From assembly GCA_017444015.1 (NCBI GenBank), contig JAFSXN010000037.1, positions 1 through 52,162 of the forward strand: DNA of 52,162 nucleotides, read 5' to 3'. The translations under genes were made by a program, and so were the position numbers. Of the stretch, positions 18,803 through 27,341 are shown piece by piece. Source of the DNA: Lachnospiraceae bacterium (lineage in GTDB: Bacteria; Bacillota; Clostridia; Lachnospirales; Lachnospiraceae). A model generated the notes under the pieces. It ran no database searches, was not told the origin of the DNA, and saw nothing but the letters and a program-made list of their open reading frames with translations. Position 1 is the stretch's first letter; each line of letters opens with the position of its first letter.

Positions 18803-18831
18803 AGTATATCAACGATCCCCGTTTACTTCAA
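18803..18831 (-). promoter_or_regulatory. Promoter of the DUF4364 gene, overlapping the ATPase stop codon
   Basis: On the minus strand TTGAAG (18826-18831) is the -35, formed by the last codons of the ATPase gene; then 17 bases and TATACT (18803-18808). The predicted leader is about 115-120 bases. Confidence 0.65.
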
Positions 18832-20736
18832 CGCCCGCATCGCATTCAGGATCGCAAGCGCCGCCACTCCGACATCCGCAAAGACCGCCGCCCACATGGA
18901 AGCCAGTCCGAAAGCGGCAAGGAGCAGAACGATCACCTTGACCCCGATAGCGAAAACGATATTTTCCTTAACGATGTTCAGGGTCTTTTTTGAGATTTTA
19001 TAGGCCTGTAAGAGCTTTGACGGTTCATCTGTCATAAGGACGATATCCGCCGCTTCGATGGCGGCGTCGCTTCCCGCCCCGCCCATGGCTACGCCGATAT
19101 CCGCCCTTGCAAGCACAGGCGCGTCATTGATCCCGTCGCCGACAAAAATCAGCTTTCCTTCCGATCTTTTCTTTTCCGAAAGCAGCTGCTCCAGCTTCTC
19201 GACCTTTCCGGTAGGAAGGAGCTCGGCGTATACCTCTCCTACCCCAAGCTCTCCTGCGACGCCCTCCGCTGTTTCTCTCCGGTCTCCGGTCAGCATAACA
19301 GGGCGAAGTCCCAGGCTCTTCAGGCCAGCGATACATTCCCTCGCATCGCTTTTTAACTCGTCCGAAATCACGATGCTTCCGACAAAGCCGTCTCCTTTGG
19401 CTATATATACTACGGTTCCGGACGTTTGCGGCAGAGCCTCGGGAGACGGAAAGCCGATATCATGCTTCTCAAGCAGCGCCTTGTTCCCGCAAAGCAGCGT
19501 TTCATCTTCATACTGGGCCCTGATCCCAAGACCGGCTTCCTCGTTAACCTCAGAAATCAGAGGCCTGTCCTCTCCGTGAGGCTTTAACAGTCCTCGTTCC
19601 TTTGCCGCCTCCAGAATGGATACAGCGATGGGATGGGTCGAAAAGCTCTCCGTAAGCGCCGCAAGATATAAAAGCTGTTCCTCCGCCTCTGTTTCGTCCT
19701 TTGCTTCCCGAAGGAGGTTTTCAGAGGGAAGGAGCTTTGTGACCGAAAACGAACCCTTTGTCAGCGTCCCCGTCTTGTCAAATACGACCGACTCCGCTCT
19801 CGCAAGCCCCTCGAGGTAATTGCTCCCTTTGATCAAAATCCCTTTGGCAGAAGCTCCTCCGATGCCTCCGAAAAAGGACAGCGGCACCGAGATCACCAGA
19901 GCGCAGGGACAGGAAATGACTAAGAAGGAGAGGGCTCTGTAGATCCAGGTCGTATAAGCCCCCGTAACGATCGAGGGGACGATAGCGATCACAGCGGCCA
20001 GACCCACAACGATGGGCGTATAATACCTGGCAAACCTCGTAATGAAGTTCTCGCTCTCCGCCTTTTTATCGGAGGCTGACTCCACTAACGCAAGGATCCT
20101 CATAACCGTGGAATCCGCATACTCCTTTTCCACCGAAGCAGTTAAAACGCCGTTTAAATTGATACAGCCGCTTACAAGCTCTGACCCCTCCGATACTCTT
20201 CTCGGGACCGATTCCCCCGTGATCGCGACCGTATCAAGCATGGACTCGCCCTTTACCACGACCGCGTCCAACGGGATCCTCTCCCCCGGGCGGATAACGA
20301 TAAGCTCCCCGACCCTGACCTCCTCGGGAGACACGGTCTTTATCTCATCGCCCCTCTGCACGTTAGCGGAATCCGGCCGTATGTCCATCAGCTCGGAGAT
20401 CGATTTTCTCGAACGGTTCACCGCGTAGTCCTGAAAAAATTCACCGATCTGATAGAACAGCATGACCCCGACAGCTTCGCTCATCTCACTGATCAGAAAC
20501 GCGCCGAGAGAGGCGATCGTCATCAGGAAGTTTTCATCTAAGACCTGACCGTTTCTGATATTTCTGACCGCTTTTTTAATGACATCCCTTCCGGTAACAA
20601 GATACGCCGCTAAAAACAGGATGATCTGAACATTTGTATTTTTGATCAGATGCAGCTCTTTGACAAGAACAGCGATCAGAAACAGCAGAGCGCCGCAGAG
20701 GATGGCCCTGGCACGCCTCTTCATTTTTTTAGTCAT
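18823..20736 (-). CDS. cadA: P1B-type heavy-metal ATPase (Zn/Cd/Pb class)
   Basis: A 637-residue metal-exporting ATPase. Residues 13-110 hold the first membrane helices, TGES is at 173-176, the metal-binding SCPCALV with CPC at 276-278, the phosphorylated Asp in DKTGTLT at 320-326, the class-specific HP dipeptide at 368-369, and GDGINDAP near 533. The last helix contains FADVG, whose Asp is typical of the ZntA/CadA zinc-cadmium-lead class rather than copper. It has no N-terminal metal-binding domain of its own; that domain is the separate HMA protein just upstream, whose gene it overlaps by 4 bases. No ArsR, MerR or CsoR gene is adjacent. Confidence 0.9.
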   Translation of the reverse strand: MTKKMKRRARAILCGALLFLIAVLVKELHLIKNTNVQIILFLAAYLVTGRDVIKKAVRNIRNGQVLDENFLMTIASLGAFLISEMSEAVGVMLFYQIGEFFQDYAVNRSRKSISELMDIRPDSANVQRGDEIKTVSPEEVRVGELIVIRPGERIPLDAVVVKGESMLDTVAITGESVPRRVSEGSELVSGCINLNGVLTASVEKEYADSTVMRILALVESASDKKAESENFITRFARYYTPIVVGLAAVIAIVPSIVTGAYTTWIYRALSFLVISCPCALVISVPLSFFGGIGGASAKGILIKGSNYLEGLARAESVVFDKTGTLTKGSFSVTKLLPSENLLREAKDETEAEEQLLYLAALTESFSTHPIAVSILEAAKERGLLKPHGEDRPLISEVNEEAGLGIRAQYEDETLLCGNKALLEKHDIGFPSPEALPQTSGTVVYIAKGDGFVGSIVISDELKSDARECIAGLKSLGLRPVMLTGDRRETAEGVAGELGVGEVYAELLPTGKVEKLEQLLSEKKRSEGKLIFVGDGINDAPVLARADIGVAMGGAGSDAAIEAADIVLMTDEPSKLLQAYKISKKTLNIVKENIVFAIGVKVIVLLLAAFGLASMWAAVFADVGVAALAILNAMRALK

Positions 20737-20954
20737 GCAGGCACTACCTCAACGTCCGGCTCTACCTTATGAATGGCTTTTTCGACCTCCTTGAATATCC
20801 GGTCGAAGCCCTCGTCCTCAGCATCCAGTATCATTTTCTTTGTCATAAAGGTAATGCTGCAGTCGTTGACCCCGTTGATCTTTTTGATCCCCTCCTGCAT
20901 CTTCGCCGCGCAGTTAGCACAGTCCAGTTCTTCAAGAATATACGTTTTTTTCAT
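20733..20954 (-). CDS. Small HMA-domain metal-binding protein
   Basis: A 73-residue ferredoxin-like HMA domain with the metal site DCANCAAKM (CxxC at 12-15). It probably hands metal to the ATPase encoded next, replacing that pump's missing N-terminal domain. The ATG at 20954 is chosen because AAGGAGGATGCT precedes it; the frame continues upstream to 21104 but those residues are unlike HMA. The stop overlaps the ATPase start by 4 bases. Confidence 0.88.
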   Translation of the reverse strand: MKKTYILEELDCANCAAKMQEGIKKINGVNDCSITFMTKKMILDAEDEGFDRIFKEVEKAIHKVEPDVEVVPA

Positions 20955-20980
20955 AGCATCCTCCTTCTTATCTTTAAAGC

Positions 20981-20996
20981 GCCCGGTTTCCCGGGC
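20981..20996 (-). other. GC hairpin with GAAA loop before the HMA gene
   Basis: GCCCGG and CCGGGC pair around GAAA on the minus strand, about 25 bases before the HMA start. With no T run it is probably an mRNA leader hairpin rather than a terminator. Confidence 0.35.
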
Positions 20997-21057
20997 AAAA
21001 TATTTCATTCTTCGTCGTCTTGCTCTCTCTTCTCTGGGCTTCCTGTAAAAAGCTATA

Positions 21058-22878
21058 CTATCTATCCGGACAATACAGCGCAAACAGATAAAAGAAGACC
21101 GCATACGGCATAAAGATCATGATATACCGCACAGCGGGGCCGGGGATCGAGAGCATCAAAAGCGCCGTATAGATAACGACCGGAAGGAGCGGGATCAGAT
21201 ATCTCTTCTCTCTGTTTACGATAAAAGAAGCGCCAAGCACTAACAGAGCAAAGAGCGCCCCGCCTCCCCGGAAATATATCGTCCGAAGCAGAGGGATCCT
21301 GTTGATAAATTCCATAAGCTGCTCCGACATATTATAGAATTCGCCCTTATTCATATAATGGACCTCCGGGAAATCCGGAAAGGACAGCGGGATATGCTCC
21401 AGCCCGTCAAAGGGTCTTGCAATCTCCCAGATCGACTGAGTAACATCAAAATAGGAAAGCAGGCAGTCGATCGTATGGTGCGTCAGATAATACCAGTCCA
21501 GACGGATCACATTGGCCCGGACCCTCCCGTCCTCCAGCTTTAAAACATCATCGCCGATCGAGCTGTATTGACGGCTCAGAGGATCACAATCGTAGGGAGA
21601 ATAGCAGCGGACCCATTTTTCAAGGGGCATGATCTCCTCCATCATCTCCCTTGCGTAAGGGGCGATCTCAAAGCCCTTGGCATCGCTTCGGTAAGCCATG
21701 GCACCCACCAGGTTCATCGGGATACTGTAGCTTACATAAGGGGGATTTTTCTCCGCCTTCAAAATTCCAAAGCCCAGGATACAGGTCAGAAAAACAGTCC
21801 CCAAAACCGGGATCATAAGAGACAGAAGGGCATTTTTAAGCATCCCCTTTCTCTCCTCTCTCCCCTTCTTCTCCCATGCCTTATAGAAAAACACCGCCAG
21901 CATGGAAACCACCGCCACCGGGAATCCGCCGTGGCGAAACATAGCTGCCAGAAGCCCGAATATCCCCAGTCTTAGATACTCCCTCCTGCTGTTTTCCGGC
22001 TGCAGAATGAATTTCAGAGCGTAAATACTATAGGCATACTGCGCGATCAGATAGTTGATATCCTTGCAGAGCCCCGGAACATAACGAAAGGTCATAAGCC
22101 CGAAAACGCACATCAAAAGACTGTATTTCCAGGCGCTTCGGGCCGGAGTCCTGAAATACCTGTGAATAAAGCCGATGGCGTAATTGTGTACCCAGACAAA
22201 GAAAACCGCCTGAACAAGCGTCACCATAAAAATCTTCGGAATAAACGCCGTACAGAGCTTGATGAAATACTGAAAGCCTAACGTATGATAATCCGACCAG
22301 AAAACCTCCGACCAGGAAAGGAGCCGCAAATCAAAATCATAGTTCATTTCCCCGGGAAAATAGGCAAACACAAAAAAAACGGTTTCCAAAAGGATCGGCC
22401 AGGTCTGCAGGTAAAGCCCGAATCTCTTATCCGCCGGGGGTATCTCCTTGTTTTCGAAAGCGCTTACCCCACTTTCCGCTTTTCCTGCCGGGCAGAGTTC
22501 CTCTAAAAGAAACTGGATATCAAAGAACACCGATACAAAAAGCACCGGCAGATACAGCACCTTAAACAGCAGGTGATTCCATTCGTTGTCCATCTGAAGA
22601 AGCCTGCGCAGCGCCTGTTCCATGGACAGCATAACCAGAAACAGCATAGATAAAATAACAGTCGGTATTATAAGTCTGCGGCTGAAATGAAAATGAAGCC
22701 TCTCAAACAGCAGAAGCCCCATAAACATCCCGATCGGTACCAATGAAACCGTAAACGCGTCCAGTTTATAGACCGTCCGGATGATCCCGATCAGAATACA
22801 TTCCGTCAGACAGAGCAGGATCGCAAAGCTCTCAGCAGCTGATTTCCCCTTTGTTCTCATAGCTTTATTCATTCCCAT
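21058..22878 (-). CDS. Polytopic membrane protein, GT-C-like (DUF6020-like)
   Basis: About 606 residues with a dozen or more membrane helices and a short soluble section before the last helices. The loop MNYDFDLRLLSWSEVFWSDYH after an early helix is acidic, as in the first loop of GT-C glycosyltransferases, and the whole resembles the DUF6020 group as I remember it. A role in transferring sugars from polyprenyl-phosphate donors is likely but not demonstrated. The start is uncertain: 22878 or 22872 just overlaps the upstream glycosyltransferase, while the longest frame starts at 22932. It ends the uraA-rsmF-GT2 operon. Confidence 0.7.
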   Translation of the reverse strand: MGMNKAMRTKGKSAAESFAILLCLTECILIGIIRTVYKLDAFTVSLVPIGMFMGLLLFERLHFHFSRRLIIPTVILSMLFLVMLSMEQALRRLLQMDNEWNHLLFKVLYLPVLFVSVFFDIQFLLEELCPAGKAESGVSAFENKEIPPADKRFGLYLQTWPILLETVFFVFAYFPGEMNYDFDLRLLSWSEVFWSDYHTLGFQYFIKLCTAFIPKIFMVTLVQAVFFVWVHNYAIGFIHRYFRTPARSAWKYSLLMCVFGLMTFRYVPGLCKDINYLIAQYAYSIYALKFILQPENSRREYLRLGIFGLLAAMFRHGGFPVAVVSMLAVFFYKAWEKKGREERKGMLKNALLSLMIPVLGTVFLTCILGFGILKAEKNPPYVSYSIPMNLVGAMAYRSDAKGFEIAPYAREMMEEIMPLEKWVRCYSPYDCDPLSRQYSSIGDDVLKLEDGRVRANVIRLDWYYLTHHTIDCLLSYFDVTQSIWEIARPFDGLEHIPLSFPDFPEVHYMNKGEFYNMSEQLMEFINRIPLLRTIYFRGGGALFALLVLGASFIVNREKRYLIPLLPVVIYTALLMLSIPGPAVRYIMIFMPYAVFFYLFALYCPDR

Positions 22879-23872
22879 AGTCGTATACTCTAGACGCAAA
22901 GCGGCAATGCCAGAGCATTCTAAGACCCTCAAGCGGCGTTTTCAGAAGGGCGATATGCTTTCCCTCCTCATAGGAACGCGCCTTGTAGGAGATGGGTCGC
23001 TCAATCGGCGTATACCCCTTTCGAAGGAACCGGATCACTAGCTCCCAGTCCAGTCCGAAATTTCCGCCGATAAAATTGATCCCGTACATACATTCCCTGT
23101 GGAAGATCTTATACATGGTAAAGGGATCCGAGAGCTTCGAGCCGCAAGCCGTATTCAAAAGCCAGGTCAGAAGCGTCTGTCCCAGGTTCAGGTAATCCGC
23201 AAGCCACGCTCTTTTTCCGGAAAACTTCCGCATATGCCAGTCGTCCTTATTATAGCGTGAACCAAGCACAAACAGCGTTTCATCAGCGATTAACGGCGCA
23301 AGGAGTTTATCATAATCATTCACATCGTATTCCAGATCTCCGTCCTGGATCGCGATATGGGTCCCGGACGCGTGCCTGATCCCGTTTAATACGCCGTTTC
23401 CCTTTCCGGCAGGCTGATCCTCGAAAACCAGCGTTACATTGTCATACTTCCCGTAGGTCTTTACGATCTCCCTTGTGGCATCTGAGGAATTGCTTTCCAC
23501 GATCACAAATTCCACCGGCATCGGCCACTTCTTTTCGACCAGGCTGTCAAGTAACGTCCGGACCGTAGCTTCCTCGTTAAAGACCGGGATCACGATGGAG
23601 AGCAGCTTTTCCCTCTTCTCTCCTTTCTTACAGCGAAGCGTTACCAGATCTTTCCGATTCGAAGCATCCCTGTTCTCCTTTAAAGGTGCGATCTGTTCAA
23701 AGCCCGCTTGTATCAGCCTGATACTGTCCTTATGAAAATCAAAAGCATCCTTATTTCGGACAATAAAAAGCTCTGCCCCAGGCGACAGACTCTCATATGC
23801 CGTCTCAAGCAGCTCTTTCGTCAATTCTCTGCCTTCTTCTATTTCATATCTGGACAACGTCCCCTGATTCAT
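22865..23872 (-). CDS. GT2 glycosyltransferase with methyltransferase-like N-terminal stub
   Basis: 335 residues. From about 90 on it is a GT-A fold family 2 glycosyltransferase: LSIVIPVFNEE at 91-101, AGKGNGVLNGIR around 155-165, and QDGDLEYD at 176-183 providing the metal and donor binding site. The first 85 residues are not usual for GT2; they read like the last third of a class I SAM methyltransferase (RELTKELLETAYESLSPGAE, then IRLIQAGFEQI and DLVTLRCKKG), without a SAM-binding motif. The start is two bases after the rsmF-like stop, so coupled translation is likely. It probably makes a polyprenyl-phosphate sugar for the membrane protein encoded next. Confidence 0.8.
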   Translation of the reverse strand: MNQGTLSRYEIEEGRELTKELLETAYESLSPGAELFIVRNKDAFDFHKDSIRLIQAGFEQIAPLKENRDASNRKDLVTLRCKKGEKREKLLSIVIPVFNEEATVRTLLDSLVEKKWPMPVEFVIVESNSSDATREIVKTYGKYDNVTLVFEDQPAGKGNGVLNGIRHASGTHIAIQDGDLEYDVNDYDKLLAPLIADETLFVLGSRYNKDDWHMRKFSGKRAWLADYLNLGQTLLTWLLNTACGSKLSDPFTMYKIFHRECMYGINFIGGNFGLDWELVIRFLRKGYTPIERPISYKARSYEEGKHIALLKTPLEGLRMLWHCRFASRVYDYGNE

Positions 23873-23874
23873 AT

Positions 23875-25266
23875 CTACTGCTTTCTCAAGCCCTTCGGAT
23901 AATGATTCTTCATCGTACCGTTTACGAGCTTTCCAAATCCCAGACTATAGCCGTCCGCACAGATCAGATAATATCCGTTCTCTCCGGGCCACGAAAAGGT
24001 CAGGCCCTTTAAATAGCCGGTGATCCGCTTAAGAGCCTCGGGATCCGTTTTATCATATAACGGCAATAACGCCCTGTGGTTTACCTCCTGTGGCCGCAGT
24101 GCAAGGGCAAGCGCGAAAGAAGGTTCAAACCGGTTCTTTTTATTCTCGCCAAGCAAAAGCCCCGGCCTTAATACCTTGAGTCCCGAAAGCTCAGGCGTTC
24201 TCTCCGGTACGGCAAAGAGCCTTGACCCATAGCAGAGGAGCCTTCCGTTCTCCAAAGGCCCCAAAAAGCTCTCCGGCATCCTGAATTCCATCCGAAAAAA
24301 GGAAATAAGCTCGGGATGATCCTTTAAACGCTCCGTTTTCTGCGCTCCGCCTTCAGCACCTTTTCCGGAGACAGAAAGTCCGGTCTTCTTTTCAAGAACC
24401 GCTGCAAAATGTCCCTCTCCTCTGAGCTTATGCGGGTACAGTCTGGTTTCCTCGAGAAGCTCCATTTCGGGATGCTTTTTGAGAAGCCCTTCGATCACGC
24501 CTTCGTTTTCCTCCAACGAAAAGGTACAGGTCGAATATACCAGCCTTCCGCCAAAGCAAAGCATTTCCGCAGCCCGCTCAAGGATGTCCGCCTGCCTCCC
24601 TGCGCAGCGCTCAACATTTCCCGGGCTCCATTCCGAAACAGCCTCTTCGTTCTTCAGAAACATCCCCTCTCCCGAACAGGGCGCGTCTACCAGGATCCTG
24701 TCAAAATAACAGGGAAAGCGTTCCGCCAGACGATCCGGTGTCTCATTCAAAACCAACGCGTTTCTGATCCCCATCCGCTCGATATTCTCAGACAGGATCT
24801 TAACCCTTGCCGGATGGATCTCATTCGCGAACAAAATGCCCTGCCCGTTCATATAAGAAGCGATCTGCGTCGATTTCCCTCCGGGAGCGGCGCACAGGTC
24901 CAAAACCCTTAAGCCGCTGTCATCAACCGCCAGCCTTGTAACCGGGTACATGGCGCTTGGCTCCTGGATATAGTAAACGCCGGCATCATGATAGGGAGAT
25001 TTCCCTGGCGTATCCTCAGTTCCATAATAAAAGCCAAGCTCCTCCCATTCCACCGGAGACAGGTGGAAGTGCTCCGATAGTAAGTTCCGAGGATGACTGA
25101 ACCGGTCAAAAATTTCTTCTCTGCCGCTTTTTAACGGATTGAGCCGAAGTCCCCGATACGGCTCCTTTTGGTAGCAGGCCAGGAAATCATCAAATTCATC
25201 CGCCAAAAGCTGCTTCATCCGCTTCAAAAAGGCAGGTGGCAGCACCAATGCACGATCTTCGCTCAT
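23875..25266 (-). CDS. RsmB/NOP-family rRNA m5C methyltransferase (RsmF-like)
   Basis: 463 residues. The SAM-binding motif DLCAAPGGKS is at 123-132, catalytic Cys197 lies in DAPCSGEGMF and the second Cys247 in STCTFS, both required for RNA 5-methylcytosine formation. The C-terminal 180 residues form the PUA-like RNA-binding part of the RsmF/YebU group. I see no Shine-Dalgarno before the ATG; the start lies two bases after the stop of the truncated permease gene, so translation may depend on coupling. The precise rRNA target is not deducible. Confidence 0.88.
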   Translation of the reverse strand: MSEDRALVLPPAFLKRMKQLLADEFDDFLACYQKEPYRGLRLNPLKSGREEIFDRFSHPRNLLSEHFHLSPVEWEELGFYYGTEDTPGKSPYHDAGVYYIQEPSAMYPVTRLAVDDSGLRVLDLCAAPGGKSTQIASYMNGQGILFANEIHPARVKILSENIERMGIRNALVLNETPDRLAERFPCYFDRILVDAPCSGEGMFLKNEEAVSEWSPGNVERCAGRQADILERAAEMLCFGGRLVYSTCTFSLEENEGVIEGLLKKHPEMELLEETRLYPHKLRGEGHFAAVLEKKTGLSVSGKGAEGGAQKTERLKDHPELISFFRMEFRMPESFLGPLENGRLLCYGSRLFAVPERTPELSGLKVLRPGLLLGENKKNRFEPSFALALALRPQEVNHRALLPLYDKTDPEALKRITGYLKGLTFSWPGENGYYLICADGYSLGFGKLVNGTMKNHYPKGLRKQ

Positions 25267-25268
25267 TT

Positions 25269-26333
25269 TTATTTACGCTTTTGCGAATTCAGCTCATGCA
25301 ATTCTGCCATTTTGGGGATGAAGCTTAAGATGACCGCATAGACCGCGGCAATCCGGATCACCCCGGGATCATAGACCCTGCTGAGCTCAAGCACTCCCGT
25401 ATTCTCTCCGTAGGTCGTATTCGCCGGCCCTCCAAACAGAGCCGCAAGGGCGGTCGCGATCCCGTCCCCGATCAAGGTCCGGTGAAGTCCCGGAGCTTCT
25501 ATGAAATTTTTTCCGACCGTCGCGGAGATCGCGGACATATCACCGATATGCTCCATCATGGTCGCAAGCGCGATCGGAGCCATAACGAGAACAGCGGTCA
25601 GATTGAATTTACAGAGCTGAAAGGGCGGCAGACCGATCAATCCCGCAGAAGCCACATTACTGAAATCAAGGATCGCCGATCCGTCCGGATTGGTCATTCC
25701 AAGAGCATGGAAGACAAGAGCGGCTGCGTAGGAGATCACAACACCCATAAGAATAGGGATGATCTTAAACATCCCCTTTCCCCAGATATTAAATATGATG
25801 ATCGTAAGCAAAGCAATAAGCGCTAACAGCCAGTTGGTGGACGCATTGCTGATAGCCGAGGGAGCAAGACTCAGACCGATACAGATGATCATCGGTCCCG
25901 TGACCACCGGCGGGAGATACTTCATGACCCTTTTTACTCCTAACAGCTTTATGATCAGGGCAAGCACCAGATACAGAAGTCCCGCAACCACGATCCCGCC
26001 GCAGGCATAGGGCAGCTTCTCTCCCATACTCATCCCGGAAAAGATTCCGGTGTCGAGCTTCGCAACCGTCTGAAAGCCTCCCGGAAAAGCAAAGGAAGAA
26101 CCTAAGAACGCAGGCACCTGCAGTTTTGAGCAGAGATGAAAAAACAGCGTTCCCAGCCCGGCACAGATCAGGGTAACCTGGATCGAAAGTCCTTCCCCTT
26201 CAAAATACAGATTCACAAGAATTGGCACAAGGATCGTTGCGCCAAACATCGCAAACATATGCTGAAGCCCCAGGATCAGCATTTTCGGCAGTCCTAACGC
26301 TTTAGCGTCATAGATCGGTTCCTGATTTTCCAT
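25269..26333 (-). CDS. uraA: Uracil permease, NCS2 family, C-terminally truncated
   Basis: 354 residues of a nucleobase:cation symporter (NCS2). GLQHMFAMFGATILVP at the N terminus, the scaffold and core helices, EHIGDM around 250 and NTTYGENTGVLELSRVYD near 320-335 are clear and fit uracil rather than xanthine carriers. Family members are usually about 420-440 residues; here the frame ends in a polar tail (ELHELNSQKRK) soon after that motif, so the last three or four helices are missing. The next gene starts two bases later, leaving no room for the rest. It may be a recent deletion and the protein non-functional. ATG 26333 is preferred over GTG 26336 because of GGAGG spacing. Confidence 0.85.
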   Translation of the reverse strand: MENQEPIYDAKALGLPKMLILGLQHMFAMFGATILVPILVNLYFEGEGLSIQVTLICAGLGTLFFHLCSKLQVPAFLGSSFAFPGGFQTVAKLDTGIFSGMSMGEKLPYACGGIVVAGLLYLVLALIIKLLGVKRVMKYLPPVVTGPMIICIGLSLAPSAISNASTNWLLALIALLTIIIFNIWGKGMFKIIPILMGVVISYAAALVFHALGMTNPDGSAILDFSNVASAGLIGLPPFQLCKFNLTAVLVMAPIALATMMEHIGDMSAISATVGKNFIEAPGLHRTLIGDGIATALAALFGGPANTTYGENTGVLELSRVYDPGVIRIAAVYAVILSFIPKMAELHELNSQKRK

Positions 26334-26366
26334 CACTACCTCCAGATATATGTTTATCCGCTACAT

Positions 26367-26395
26367 AGAATACATCATGTTGTGGTGTGATGCAA
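26367..26395 (-). promoter_or_regulatory. Promoter of the uraA-rsmF-GT2 operon
   Basis: TTGCAT (26390-26395), 17 bases, TATTCT (26367-26372) on the minus strand. The leader is only about 30 bases, so there is no room for a PyrR-type attenuator. Confidence 0.6.
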
Positions 26396-26402
26396 GTTCA
26401 AC

Positions 26403-27302
26403 TTAGCCCCAGATCAGATGATACCAGCGCTCTAACTCCTCTTCCGTCAGGAACCCGTGGCTCGTCCCCATATGGCCGATCTTATAGGAAGCAAACAGCA
26501 GCGCGTTCTTGATGGAATGGACCGCGTCCCCGCTCTTGATATAGAAGTGAAGGAAGCAGGAAAACAGAGAGTTGCCGGCTCCGGCCGTATTGACGATTTC
26601 CGTCGTTTTCACCGGCCGGTAATGCGCTAACAGATCATCATCGCGCGAGAAGATCGTAAGTCCGTCCGCGCCCTGCCCCAGAATGAAGATTTTCGCGGCA
26701 TGGCTGTCCGCCAGCTTACGTACGAACTCATCCGGCTCCGTAACGATATTGTCATCGCTGAGATAGATGATATCCGCAAGGTCCATCAGATCCTTATTGT
26801 ATTCATATTTATCCTCGGTAAAGCCGCGGAAGTTGATTGCAAGGGTCTTTCCCATCTCCTTTGCGGCCTTTGCCAGAGGTCTGCAGAAATTGGCGTTGGC
26901 TAAGATCACGCAGTCGGCATCCGCGATATTTTTCTTAAAGGGATCAATGGGAAAAACGACATCTCGTACATTTTTGATATCCTCATAGATCTGCTGTTTC
27001 CGATTCTCATCATAGAGGATGACCGCAGAGGGTGTCGCGTCAAGAGCCGGGAAAACATAATCCGCCTCGCTGATCAGCTTATCCTTGACGATCATATCCG
27101 TATTATCCTTCCCCGTCACGGTAAAGAAGGAAACGTTGTTCCCGAGGGCTCTTAAAGCCAGGCACTCATTGTAGGCATCACCGCCTACATTCGTAAAGAT
27201 CGTATTGGGTTTATTCACGACCGGACTGTATTCCACCGGGATCTTATCCACCTTTACTATGGTCTCAATCTGTACGATCCCGGCAACTGCAAATTTGTTC
27301 AT
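26403..27302 (-). CDS. PfkB-family carbohydrate kinase homologue with Asp to Asn at the catalytic position
   Basis: A 299-residue ribokinase-fold protein. The first signature GGDAYNECLALRALG starts at residue 40, and the second, normally GAGD with the catalytic base Asp, reads NTAGAGNSLFS with Asn244. The codon is AAC and I checked it in the DNA. Without the Asp, phosphoryl transfer would be expected to be strongly reduced, so the protein may be a pseudo-enzyme or use another base. The rest of the fold looks intact and full length. It lies 40 bases downstream of the tetR gene on the same strand and may be under the same promoter. Confidence 0.82.
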   Translation of the reverse strand: MNKFAVAGIVQIETIVKVDKIPVEYSPVVNKPNTIFTNVGGDAYNECLALRALGNNVSFFTVTGKDNTDMIVKDKLISEADYVFPALDATPSAVILYDENRKQQIYEDIKNVRDVVFPIDPFKKNIADADCVILANANFCRPLAKAAKEMGKTLAINFRGFTEDKYEYNKDLMDLADIIYLSDDNIVTEPDEFVRKLADSHAAKIFILGQGADGLTIFSRDDDLLAHYRPVKTTEIVNTAGAGNSLFSCFLHFYIKSGDAVHSIKNALLFASYKIGHMGTSHGFLTEEELERWYHLIWG

Positions 27303-27341
27303 GCGCTTTCTCCTTTATCAGAATTGTATCCGGACAGTTAC

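Noticed and set aside
25269-26333. Missing permease C terminus encoded in another frame (frameshift)
   Set aside because: The rsmF-like gene begins two bases after the stop and occupies the sequence, so the missing helices cannot be encoded there; deletion is the better explanation.
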